This document shows positions 1-7,247 of a DNA stretch of 24,920 bases, piece by piece. The position numbers were made by a program, and so were the translations under genes. Positions within the stretch are counted from its first letter, which is position 1. Each line of letters starts with the position of its first letter. Source of the DNA: CALGFH01 sp045807325 (GTDB lineage: Bacteria > Actinomycetota > CALGFH01); contig JBJMHP010000216.1 in NCBI GenBank assembly GCA_045807325.1, positions 1 to 24,920 on the forward strand. The letters run 5' to 3'. The notes beneath the pieces are model-generated. The model was not told the origin of the DNA. It made no database searches and saw only the letters and a list, made by a program, of their open reading frames with translations.

Positions 1-1
1 C

Positions 2-298
2 GCGGCCGCGGCCGCGATCCTGGCCCGCTTCACCGGCTCCGACCGGTTCGGGGCCGCCGTGACCATCCCCGCGGGCAGCTCCCGGGTGGAGCCCGGGACC
101 ACCCCGGCCGCCGACGTCGTCCTCTCCTGGCCGACCTTCAGCGCCGCCGCCGACCAGGCCGGCCGCTCCCGCCGCTACGGCGGCATCCACTTCAGGGACG
201 GCGACCTGGTCGGCCGCGCCCTCGGCGCCATGGTCGGCGCCAGAGCCTGGGAGGCCGCCGCCGAGCTGTTCGCGGGCCGCCGCCCGGGGCCGGTCTGA
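2..298 (+). CDS. PAP2/vanadium-dependent haloperoxidase-like protein, C-terminal part (5' truncated by window)
   Basis: The open frame runs in from the left edge and ends in TGA at 296-298, so only about 98 C-terminal residues are visible. The segment reading SRRYGGIHFRDGDLVGRALG matches the last conserved block of vanadium haloperoxidases and PAP2-type acid phosphatases. In that family the Arg of S-R-x-x-G-G-I-H binds phosphate or vanadate and the His six residues later is the apical ligand and nucleophile. Both are present. The upstream stretch (FTGSDRFGAAVTIPAGSSRVEPG) also fits bacterial secreted members. An in-frame GTG at 59 exists, but coding clearly continues upstream of it. Phosphatase versus haloperoxidase activity cannot be decided from this part. 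Its stop lies 9 bp from the stop of the convergent HATPase gene, leaving no room for a terminator. Confidence 0.82.
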   Translation, partial: AAAAAILARFTGSDRFGAAVTIPAGSSRVEPGTTPAADVVLSWPTFSAAADQAGRSRRYGGIHFRDGDLVGRALGAMVGARAWEAAAELFAGRRPGPV

Positions 299-307
299 CG
301 CGGTGGG

Positions 308-1243
308 TCAGGGGGTGGCGGCGTCGTCGGGGAGGTCGTCGTCGGGGTCGTCGGGGAGGTCGCGGGCGGCGGCGGCCCGGCCTCGCTCCAGGCCGGAGCG
401 GTAGCGGGTCAGCATGCTCCTGACCTGTTCGGGCGAACGGGCGGCGGGTCGGGAGGCCGGGCTGCCCGGGGCGGCCAGATCGGGGGCCAGGCTGGCGTGG
501 GGCGCCCGCTTGGGCAGGGGCGGGTCGGCCTCGGGGACCTGGGTCACGTACCTGCGCAGGTGCAGGCTGGCCAGGGCGGCGGCGTCCTCGCCGTCGCCGA
601 CGTCCGGCGGCGGGTCGCCCGAGCCCGCCGGAGGGGCCGTCTCGGCCGCCGAGACCAGCAGCTCGGGGAGGAACACGAGCGCCGTCACCCCGCCGTAGGG
701 CGAGCGGCGCAGCTGCACCCTGACGTCATGGCGCCGGGCCAGGCGCCCGGCCACCCAGGCGCCGAGCCGCTGCTCCAGGTCGTCGCCGGCCGCCGGGTCG
801 CCGGCCAGGCGCCGGTTCACCGCGGCCAGCTCCCCGTCGGTCATGCCCAGGCCGCGGTCGGTGACCTCGAGGGCATAGGCGGGCCCGAGCTTGCGCCCGC
901 CGACCCGCACCCTGGTCTCGGGCGCGGAGAAGGCGACGGCGTTGTCCACCAGCTCGGCCAGGAGGTCGGCCAGGTCGTCGGCGGCCTTCCAGGGGACCAG
1001 CAGGTCGCCAGGGACGGCAAGGTCGACCCGGGACGCGTCAGGGTTGTCGCGGACGGCGGCGGCGGCCACCTCGGCCATCGGGACGGCCTCGCCCTCGGGC
1101 TGACCGGGTCGCCGGGCCCGCCGGGCCCGTGCCAGGGCCAGCCCCAGCAGGACCACCGCGCCAGCGGCCAGGAGGACGGCCGCGCCCCTCGACCGGCGCA
1201 TGGTGGTCTTGGCGAGCTGCGCCGTCTCCTCCATGGTCCGCAT
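308..1243 (-). CDS. Membrane-anchored HATPase-domain (histidine-kinase-like ATP-binding) protein
   Basis: Counting from the ATG at 1243, one hydrophobic segment (residues about 20-40) is followed by a basic stretch and a GHKL ATPase domain. The N box is ELVDNAVAFSAP (Asn101), the G1 box is VTDRGLGM, and a later GAWVAGRLARRHDVRV resembles the G2/lid region. I see no HisKA/DHp helix with a phospho-accepting His before the ATPase domain, so autophosphorylation in the usual way looks unlikely. Streptomyces conservon CvnA-type proteins are the nearest known type, but no cvnB-D partners are adjacent. The C-terminal 100 residues are Pro/Asp-rich and low in complexity. The frame is open to a TTG at 1285, but those 14 codons use AT-ending codons (AAT, TTT, GAT), so I prefer 1243; another ATG is at 1234. 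The gene follows the acuCA stop closely and is probably cotranscribed with it. Confidence 0.75.
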   Translation of the reverse strand: MRTMEETAQLAKTTMRRSRGAAVLLAAGAVVLLGLALARARRARRPGQPEGEAVPMAEVAAAAVRDNPDASRVDLAVPGDLLVPWKAADDLADLLAELVDNAVAFSAPETRVRVGGRKLGPAYALEVTDRGLGMTDGELAAVNRRLAGDPAAGDDLEQRLGAWVAGRLARRHDVRVQLRRSPYGGVTALVFLPELLVSAAETAPPAGSGDPPPDVGDGEDAAALASLHLRRYVTQVPEADPPLPKRAPHASLAPDLAAPGSPASRPAARSPEQVRSMLTRYRSGLERGRAAAARDLPDDPDDDLPDDAATP

Positions 1244-1292
1244 CACAGCCTGGCTATCAAACAGGTTGGGGGCATTCTGCCTCAACTACCGG

Positions 1293-3134
1293 TCAAGCGT
1301 CACGCACGTCGCCGGCCCGACGCACCAGGCGGCTGGTGAACAGGGCCCGGCGGGCCGGGGGGACCCGGCTGCCGATGCGGGCCACGAACAGGTTGGCCGG
1401 GTGGTAGGCGATCTCGGGCTCGTCGGTCCGCAGCGACTCGAACCCGGCCACCTCGAACACCCGCCGCAGGACCCGCCGGTAGGCCACGGCCGACAGGCCG
1501 CTGCGGTCCAGGTCCCAGTGCCAGGCCAGGCCGGAGGCGATCAGGATGAGGTCCTCGAACGGGTCGGGCTCGACGGCGAAGCGGAGCAGGGCGCCGGCCA
1601 CCCCGCCCCGGCGCCAGCCGGTGGCCACCTCGACCGCGCCGACCTCGAGCAGCCCGGGGAGGCTGGCGAAGCGGGTCCCCGGTTCGGGCTCGAGCACGGC
1701 CGCGTAGCCGACCACCACCCCCTCGGGGGTGTGGGCGACGACCACCTCGCCGGCCGGCTCCTCGGCGATCCGGGCCAGGACCTCGCGTTCCTCCTCGGGG
1801 ACGCGGACGAAGGCGTGGATACCCGGGTCGACCTCGAGCCGGCGCAGCAGCGAGGCCGGGCAGCGGTCGCGCAGGACCAGCGGCCCCCCGGGGGCCAGGT
1901 GCTCGCCCGCCCGCGGCTCCCAGCCCGGCAGCCGGCCCGCCCCGGCGGGCCGGTGGCGGGCCAGCGGGTAGACGACCCGGACCGGCGGGGGCAGGACCAG
2001 CCGCCGCACGGTCCGCACGGTCCGCCGGTTGCGTTCCTCCACCCGCCGCGCCGCTCCGGCCCCCGGGCGGCGCCGGCGCGGCTCCAGCCAACCCCCGGTG
2101 GGTCGGGGGCCGGGACGGGTGGCCAGCCAGGCGGCCGGGACCCGGGACGGGAGCCGGCGCCCACTCAGCTCCGACCACAGCAGCGCCCACGCCCTCGGGA
2201 CCACCCGGTCCAGGTCGTAGCCGCCGCCTCCGGTGGCCACCCAGCGGCCCTGGCAGTGGCGGTGGGCCAGCCGGTGCAGGCGCCGGGCCAGCTCCCGGAA
2301 GCCGCGCAGGCTCAGGGAGAGGTCGCTGAGCGGGTCGTCGGCGTGGCCGTCGCAGCCGTTCTGGGTGACCAGCAGGTCGGGCCGGAAGGCGGCGGCCAGC
2401 GGCTCGACCACCGCGTCGAAGGCGGCCAGGAAGCCGTCGTCGCCGGTCCGCGGCTCCAGGGGCAGGTTCACACTGCGGCCCGTCCCCGGCGGCCGGCCCA
2501 GCTCGTGGACCTCGCCGGTCCCGGGGAACAGGTAGCGGCCGGTCTCGTGCAGGCTGACCGTGCACACCCGCGGGTCGTCGTAGAAGGCGGCCTGGACCCC
2601 GTCGCCGTGGTGGGCGTCCAGGTCGACGTACAGCACCCGCAGCGGCCAGGCCCTTGTGCAGCGGGCGACGGCCACGGCCACGTCGTTGACCAGGCAGAAC
2701 CCGACGGCGCGGCGCCGCTGGGCGTGGTGCAGGCCGGCCAGGGGCGCGAACACGTGGGCCTGGACGCCGGCGGCGACCGCGTCCAGCGACGCCACCGTCG
2801 CCCCGGCGACCAGGCGGGCCGCCTCCAGCATGCCGGGGAACGGCCGGTTGTCCCCGATCAGCCCGAACCGGGCCGCCTCGGCCGGGTCCGCCGGGGCCGG
2901 GTCGGTCGAGAAGCGGGCCAGCGCGGCCAGGTAGGCGGGGTCGTGGACCAGCTCAAGGTCGGCGTCGGCGGCCGGGCCGAACCCCAGCAGGTCGCCGTTG
3001 TCCAGCACCCCGGCCGCCCGCAGCAGCGACAGGCCGGCCGCCAGCCGGCCGGCCCGGAACGGGTGGCCCTGGCCGGGCCCGAAGTCGTAGGCGGCCAGCC
3101 GCTCGTCGGCGGCCAGGGCGACGGCGCCGCTCAC
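1293..3134 (-). CDS. acuC: Fused AcuC-AcuA protein: HDAC-family deacetylase plus GNAT protein acetyltransferase
   Basis: This is a 613-residue two-enzyme protein. Residues 1-330 are a class I HDAC/AcuC domain: active-site pair GLHH at 136-137, DLDAHHGD with metal ligands Asp171 or Asp173 and His175, a third ligand at Asp262 (NGCDGHADD), and the catalytic Tyr306 in GGGGYD. A Pro/Arg-rich linker (about 330-385) leads to a region very like Bacillus AcuA: LEVGAVEVA, the acetyl-CoA loop WRRGGVAGALL (507-517), then AWHWDL and TDEPEIAYHPANLFVARIG. In Bacillus AcuA acetylates and inactivates acetyl-CoA synthetase, and AcuC reverses this. Having both in one chain is unusual, since they are normally separate genes. 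The GTG start overlaps the acuB stop by 4 bp (GTGA), suggesting translational coupling. Activity of each half is inferred from intact motifs. Confidence 0.9.
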   Translation of the reverse strand: MSGAVALAADERLAAYDFGPGQGHPFRAGRLAAGLSLLRAAGVLDNGDLLGFGPAADADLELVHDPAYLAALARFSTDPAPADPAEAARFGLIGDNRPFPGMLEAARLVAGATVASLDAVAAGVQAHVFAPLAGLHHAQRRRAVGFCLVNDVAVAVARCTRAWPLRVLYVDLDAHHGDGVQAAFYDDPRVCTVSLHETGRYLFPGTGEVHELGRPPGTGRSVNLPLEPRTGDDGFLAAFDAVVEPLAAAFRPDLLVTQNGCDGHADDPLSDLSLSLRGFRELARRLHRLAHRHCQGRWVATGGGGYDLDRVVPRAWALLWSELSGRRLPSRVPAAWLATRPGPRPTGGWLEPRRRRPGAGAARRVEERNRRTVRTVRRLVLPPPVRVVYPLARHRPAGAGRLPGWEPRAGEHLAPGGPLVLRDRCPASLLRRLEVDPGIHAFVRVPEEEREVLARIAEEPAGEVVVAHTPEGVVVGYAAVLEPEPGTRFASLPGLLEVGAVEVATGWRRGGVAGALLRFAVEPDPFEDLILIASGLAWHWDLDRSGLSAVAYRRVLRRVFEVAGFESLRTDEPEIAYHPANLFVARIGSRVPPARRALFTSRLVRRAGDVRDA

Positions 3135-3769
3135 CGGTCGGTCGGCTCGGGCCGGCCCGGGCCGGTGGCGCGGAAGCCGGCGGCCACCAGGGCGGCCACC
3201 ACCGGGGCGGCGTTGATGGTCCCGGCCCGCAGGACCACCCCGCGGGTCCCCGGCTCCGGGCCCGGCTCGGTGACCACGGTGAGCAGGTTGACCCCGAGCT
3301 CGCCGACCACGGTCATGGCCCGCCCCAGGGCGCCGGGCACGTCCGGCAGCACCACGCTGATCCGGCTGGACGGCTCGTCCCCCCCGAGCAGGCGCAGCAG
3401 CACCAGGAACAGGTCGGACTCGGTGAGGATGCCGACCAGCCCGTCGTCGGCCACCACCGGCAGGCAGCCGATGGCGTGCTCGACCAGCAGCCGGGCCGCC
3501 ACCTCGACCGGCTCGTCGGGCCAGACGGTGACCGGCTCGGGTGACATGACCTCGGTCAGGGGCCGGTCGGCGAGCGACTCGGCCGCCTCCAGCGGCGCGC
3601 CCGGCGCGGTCTCCAGGTCGCCGTGGGCGACCACCCCGACCAGCTCACCGCCGGCCACCACCGGCAGGTGCCGGAACCGCCCCCGCCGCATGGCCGAGAG
3701 GGCGGTGGCCACGGTGGCGTCCGGCGGCACCGTCACCGGCCGCCGGGTCATGGCGTCAGCGACGAGCAC
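3131..3769 (-). CDS. acuB: AcuB-like protein: tandem CBS domains plus ACT domain
   Basis: The protein has 212 residues. CBS motif 1 spans about residues 3-60 (VADAMTRRPVTVPPDATV to LVGVVAHGDL), CBS motif 2 about 72-125 (VMSPEPVTVWPDEPVEVAA to LVGILTESDLF), and an ACT-like domain about 135-200 (ISVVLPDVPGALGRAMTVVGELGVNLLTV). This CBS-CBS-ACT order and size match AcuB of the Bacillus acetoin-utilisation operon. Paired CBS domains usually sense adenine nucleotides. A role in tuning the acetylation/deacetylation pair is inferred from its place directly upstream of the AcuC-AcuA fusion. The GTG start at 3769 lies inside the 3' end of nth (14-bp overlap), and its stop overlaps the acuC start, so nth, acuB and acuCA are probably one transcript. 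Confidence 0.88.
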   Translation of the reverse strand: MLVADAMTRRPVTVPPDATVATALSAMRRGRFRHLPVVAGGELVGVVAHGDLETAPGAPLEAAESLADRPLTEVMSPEPVTVWPDEPVEVAARLLVEHAIGCLPVVADDGLVGILTESDLFLVLLRLLGGDEPSSRISVVLPDVPGALGRAMTVVGELGVNLLTVVTEPGPEPGTRGVVLRAGTINAAPVVAALVAAGFRATGPGRPEPTDR

Positions 3770-4478
3770 GGGGTTTGGCCTTGACGAACCGGCCCACCTT
3801 GAACGCCGATGGGCACAGGTCGGCCAGCTCGCAGCGGTCGCAGCGCGGGTCCTTGGCCGAGCACACCTCGCGCCCGAACCAGATCAGGCGGTGGGAGAAG
3901 ATGGTCCACTCCTCCATGGGGACGAGGGCCATCAGGTCGCGCTCGACCTTGACCGGGTCGTGGTTGGAGGTCAGCCCCAGGCGCCGCGAGAGCCGCCCGA
4001 CGTGGGTGTCGACGACCACGCCCTCGTTGCGGGAGAAGAACGTGCCAAGGACCACATTGGCCGTCTTGCGGCCGACCCCGGGCAGCTCGACCAGCTCGTC
4101 GATGGTCTCGGGGACCTCGCCGCCGTGGTGCTCGAGCAGGTAGGCGGCCGCGCCCTGGATCGACCGGGCCTTGTTGTGGAAGAACCCGGTGGCGTGGATG
4201 GCCGCCTCCACCTCGGCCCGGTCGGCGGCGGCCAGGTCGGTCGGGGTCGGCCAGCGCCGGAACAGCTCGGGGGTGATCTGGTTGACGACCACGTCGGTCG
4301 ACTGGGCCGACAGGATGGTCGCCACCAGCAGCTCCCAGGCCGAGCGGTGGTCAAGGGCGGTGGTCACCACCGGGTAGCGGGCGGCCAGCCGGGCCCGGAT
4401 CTCGGCGACGCGGGCGGCCCGCGCCGCCTTGGACTCTCGCCGCCGCCGGGGCGCGGCGCTGCTGGGGGAGGCGGACAT
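3756..4478 (-). CDS. nth: Endonuclease III (DNA glycosylase/AP lyase)
   Basis: The 240-residue protein carries the full Nth signature. The helix-hairpin-helix LPGVGRKTANVVL has catalytic Lys138, VDTHVGRLSRRLG has catalytic Asp157, and a C-terminal [4Fe-4S] loop has Cys206, 213, 216 and 222 (C-x6-C-x2-C-x5-C). It excises oxidised pyrimidines in base-excision repair. The frame stays open upstream to 4664, but that part overlaps the divergent SGNH hydrolase and has no family similarity, so the ATG at 4478 (MSASPSSAAPRRRR) is the likely start. A basic N-terminal tail of about 20 residues is common in actinobacterial Nth. A TACCAT hexamer lies a few bases upstream of the ATG, so the message could be leaderless. 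This is weak evidence. acuB overlaps its 3' end. Confidence 0.95.
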   Translation of the reverse strand: MSASPSSAAPRRRRESKAARAARVAEIRARLAARYPVVTTALDHRSAWELLVATILSAQSTDVVVNQITPELFRRWPTPTDLAAADRAEVEAAIHATGFFHNKARSIQGAAAYLLEHHGGEVPETIDELVELPGVGRKTANVVLGTFFSRNEGVVVDTHVGRLSRRLGLTSNHDPVKVERDLMALVPMEEWTIFSHRLIWFGREVCSAKDPRCDRCELADLCPSAFKVGRFVKAKPRARR

Positions 4479-4551
4479 GGCCCGGATGGTAGCGCCCCTG
4501 CCCGAGATCGAGAACTGCAGCGACCAGCCGCCGCAGACGGTGGCTCCAGTC

Positions 4552-4580
4552 TTCACAAACCGGTCAGCAACCCGTACGCT
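4552..4580 (+). promoter_or_regulatory. Putative sigma-70-type promoter of the SGNH hydrolase gene
   Basis: A TTCACA hexamer (4552-4557) and a TACGCT hexamer (4575-4580) are separated by exactly 17 bp. They lie in the 125-bp gap between the divergent nth and SGNH hydrolase genes. The predicted transcription start would fall just ahead of the GAGGAGG ribosome site at 4592-4598. Supported by pattern only. Confidence 0.5.
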
Positions 4581-4603
4581 GGAGGTCGTACGAGGAGGCG
4601 CGG

Positions 4604-5404
4604 TTGGGCATCGCTGTCCGGCACATCGGTCGGGCGACCCTGCTCGGTGCGGGCGCTCTGGCAACGACGCTGGCCGCTGAGGTGGTGGCGGCCCGGCGCC
4701 ACCGTTTCCTTTCCGCGGAGACGCCGCTGGAGATCAGCGGCACGATCGGCCCGGAGGACGGCGAACCCCTTACGCTGGTCGTCCTCGGCGACAGCTCGGT
4801 CGCCGGGGTCGGCGCCGACGCCGCCGAGGACACCCTCACCTACGGAGTGGCCAAGGCCCTGAGCGACCAGTACCGGGTCAGCCTGTACGCCCTGGGTGTC
4901 TCCGGCTCCCGGCTCGGCCACGTCGTCTGCGACCAGCTCCCCGAGGTGGAGGGCCTTGACCCGGACATCGTGCTGGTCTGCGTCGGCACCAACGACGTGA
5001 CCCACGGCACCACCATCCGCGAGGCCAAGCGCCAGCTGCGGCTGCTGGTCGAGGGCCTGGCCCGGGTCGCCCCCAACGCCAGGGTGATCGTCTCCGGGCT
5101 CCCCCCGGCCGAGACCTCGGTCGCCTTCCACCGGCCGCTGCGTGACCTGCTCGGGCTGCGGGCGCTGCTGTTCACCCGCCTCTACCGGGCTGAGTTGACC
5201 CCGCAGGGCATCTCGGTGTTCGACATCGCCAAGCTGACCAAGTCGGCCTTCCACGGCAAGCGGGAGATGTTCAGCGCCGACCTGTTCCACCCCTCCAGCG
5301 CCGGCTACGCCTTCCTCGGCACCATCTACGGCCGCGCCGTCCGCGAGGCCCTCGACAACGCCGCCCGCGACCTCCAGCCCGACCCCGAGGCCGAGCTCGC
5401 CTAG
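4604..5404 (+). CDS. SGNH/GDSL-type hydrolase with N-terminal hydrophobic segment
   Basis: The 266-residue protein has the SGNH blocks in order: GDSSVAGVG (nucleophile Ser64 in G-D-S-S), Gly in ALGVSGSRLG, GTNDV with Asn130, and DLFHPSSAGY with Asp226 and His229. It is therefore a likely esterase, lipase or deacetylase of the GDSL superfamily; the substrate is unknown. Residues about 8-30 are hydrophobic after a short basic start, suggesting a signal anchor that places the enzyme outside the membrane. The TTG start at 4604 is chosen because a strong GAGGAGG Shine-Dalgarno sequence lies 5-6 bases upstream. It is divergent from nth and appears monocistronic. Confidence 0.9.
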   Translation: MGIAVRHIGRATLLGAGALATTLAAEVVAARRHRFLSAETPLEISGTIGPEDGEPLTLVVLGDSSVAGVGADAAEDTLTYGVAKALSDQYRVSLYALGVSGSRLGHVVCDQLPEVEGLDPDIVLVCVGTNDVTHGTTIREAKRQLRLLVEGLARVAPNARVIVSGLPPAETSVAFHRPLRDLLGLRALLFTRLYRAELTPQGISVFDIAKLTKSAFHGKREMFSADLFHPSSAGYAFLGTIYGRAVREALDNAARDLQPDPEAELA

Positions 5405-5483
5405 AACGCCGACCCGCCGTTCAAGTCGAACACTGCCATCGTGTGCGCCTGCTTGGGGTCAGGTGGTCGGGTCGGGGGCAGGT

Positions 5484-6236
5484 TCAGCCGGCGACCACCG
5501 CGAACCGTGGGGTCACCCCGAGCAGGCGGCTGCTTGGCGGCAGTCCCAGGAGCTGAGCCCACTCGATGTCGTGCAGCCGCTCCAGCCGGGCCGGCCCCCA
5601 GCCGGCCCCCTCGACCAGCTCCACCACCCGGTCCGGGTGGGTGCCGGCGGCCAGCGGCAGCTCCTCCACCACCGCCGGCTGGTAGCGGTCATGATGGTGG
5701 TCGGGCTCCCCGCGCAGCCGCCGCAGCCCCTCCCTGGCCTGCCCGCGCAGCTGCTCGACCGGGTCAGCCCCGCCCCACAGCCCCTCGAACAGCACCAGCC
5801 GGCCCGCCGGGGCGGCCGCCCGCCAGGCGGCCAGAGCGGCCGCCGGGTCGGGCAGAGTCCACAGCAGATGCCGCTCGATCACGGCGTCGAACGGCCCGGC
5901 CGGCGGCTCTTCGGCCCCGCCCTGGACCACCTCGACCTCCAGGCCCTCGCGGGCGGCGCCCTCGCGCAGGCGCTCCAGCATCCCGCCCGACAGGTCGAGG
6001 GCGGTGACCCGGTGGCCGAGCCTGGCCGCGGCCAGCGACAGGAACCCGGTCCCGGCGCCGACGTCCAGGACCCGGCCGCCCCCGGCCGGCAGCAGCCGGT
6101 GCAGGGCGGCGTTCCAGGCGGCCCGCAGCGCCGGCGAGGCGGCCGCCCAGCCGTGGTCGGTGGAGTCGTCGTAGGTGGCGGCGTCCGCGTCCCACCAGTC
6201 GCGGATCCGCCCGGTCAGGTCTCCTGGGTCGGTCAC
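5484..6236 (-). CDS. Class I SAM-dependent methyltransferase
   Basis: The 250-residue protein has SAM motif I VLDVGAGTGFLSLAA, the acidic loop TALDLSGGML, and a post-motif block PFDAVIERHLLWTLPDP, as in small-molecule methyltransferases of the UbiE/Methyltransf_11-25 group. The N-terminus (IRDWWDADAATYDD) is typical of this group. The substrate cannot be read from sequence. The GTG start at 6236 overlaps the ctaG stop as GTGA. The frame is open further upstream, but that part runs antiphase through ctaG and is not coding. It is the last gene of the long leftward copper/respiration operon; whether its job is related (for example quinone or haem-linked) is unknown. Confidence 0.85.
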   Translation of the reverse strand: MTDPGDLTGRIRDWWDADAATYDDSTDHGWAAASPALRAAWNAALHRLLPAGGGRVLDVGAGTGFLSLAAARLGHRVTALDLSGGMLERLREGAAREGLEVEVVQGGAEEPPAGPFDAVIERHLLWTLPDPAAALAAWRAAAPAGRLVLFEGLWGGADPVEQLRGQAREGLRRLRGEPDHHHDRYQPAVVEELPLAAGTHPDRVVELVEGAGWGPARLERLHDIEWAQLLGLPPSSRLLGVTPRFAVVAG

Positions 6237-7243
6237 GGGACCGGGGGTCGGGTCGCGGGGCGGGGCTGGCGGCCGGCGGCGCGCTCGCGGGCCACCCGGC
6301 GGTCCTCCCGGACGGCGACCACCTTCTCCTCGTAGCTGGCCCAGGAGATGAGGATGCCGAGCACGGCCAGGAGCGCGATCAGGTCGCCGGCGCCCCAAAG
6401 GATGGCCCCTCCGGTCTGCTGGTCGGCCAGCGGCGTCGGGCCCCAGGTGCGCTGGAAGCTCTCCAGGGTCGGGGCCAGCACCCGCCCGCTGTTCATGATC
6501 GCCACCCCGAGGAAGGCGTGGAACGGCACCATCAGGAACACGAACAGCAGCCGGGCGATATGGGGCAGGCGCCAGCGGGACGGGTCGAGGCCGACCAGCG
6601 GCCACCAGAACAGCAGCCCGGCGGCCAGGAAGTGCAGGTGCACCAGGTCGTGGACCAGCGGCTGGCGCAGGGTCAGGTCGAACAGCGGCGAGAAGTAGAG
6701 CCCGTACAGGGTCATGGTGAACAGCACCCAGGCGACCAGCGGGTGGCTGATCACCCGCAGCGGCGGGCTGTGCAGCACCCTGACCATGCGCCGGCGGGTC
6801 CTGCCCCTGGCCACCCGCAGAGCCAGGGTGATCGGGGCCCCCAGGGCCAGCAGCGGGGCCGCGACCATGGTCAGCAGCATGTGCTGGGCCACGTGGACCG
6901 AGAACAGCACCGTGTCGTAGGCCTCGACCGGCGACAGCAGAGCCAGGGCGATGGCGGCGACCCCGGACAGGAAGTAGACGGTCCGCCGGGCCGGCCAGGC
7001 CACCCCATTGGCCACCAGGCGTCGCCTGGCCTGGAGGTAGCCGATGGTGGCGGCCAGCAGCCCCACGGTGACCAGCGGGTTGAACGACCAGGAGAGCAGC
7101 AGCCGGCCGGGGGTCGGGGCCGGCACCTGCGCGCCGGGCCCGGGGCCGGCCAGGGCCGCGCCCGCCCCGGGAACGGTCAGGCCGGCCAGCGCGAGGACGC
7201 CGGCGACCACCGCCTGGCGCCCGAGCCTGCGCAACCGAACCAC
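6233..7243 (-). CDS. ctaG: CtaG-type cytochrome c oxidase assembly protein (caa3_CtaG family)
   Basis: This is a 336-residue polytopic membrane protein with about seven hydrophobic segments after an N-terminal signal-like helix. The conserved His-rich stretches of the family are present: LFSVHVAQHMLLTMVAAPLLALGAP and HDLVHLHFLAAGLLFWWPLVGLDP, plus LLFVFLMVPFHAFLG. Members are needed for assembly of caa3/cytochrome c oxidase and are thought to help metallate the Cu centre. It sits in an operon with CopC-CopD, as in many actinobacteria, where CtaG and CopD may even be fused. The GTG start has a GAGGT element just upstream and lies 4 bp after the preceding gene. Confidence 0.88.
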   Translation of the reverse strand: MVRLRRLGRQAVVAGVLALAGLTVPGAGAALAGPGPGAQVPAPTPGRLLLSWSFNPLVTVGLLAATIGYLQARRRLVANGVAWPARRTVYFLSGVAAIALALLSPVEAYDTVLFSVHVAQHMLLTMVAAPLLALGAPITLALRVARGRTRRRMVRVLHSPPLRVISHPLVAWVLFTMTLYGLYFSPLFDLTLRQPLVHDLVHLHFLAAGLLFWWPLVGLDPSRWRLPHIARLLFVFLMVPFHAFLGVAIMNSGRVLAPTLESFQRTWGPTPLADQQTGGAILWGAGDLIALLAVLGILISWASYEEKVVAVREDRRVARERAAGRQPRPATRPPVP

Positions 7244-7247
7244 GACC

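Noticed and set aside
4479..4664. 62-codon N-terminal extension of nth
   Set aside because: Overlaps the divergent SGNH hydrolase start and its promoter, and has no similarity to Nth.
1200..4862. Very long plus-strand open frame (1220 codons) opposite acuCA, acuB and nth
   Set aside because: It is antisense to genes with clear catalytic motifs, is low in complexity (Gly/Arg/Pro/Val/Gln-rich) and arises from the GC-rich third positions of the real genes.
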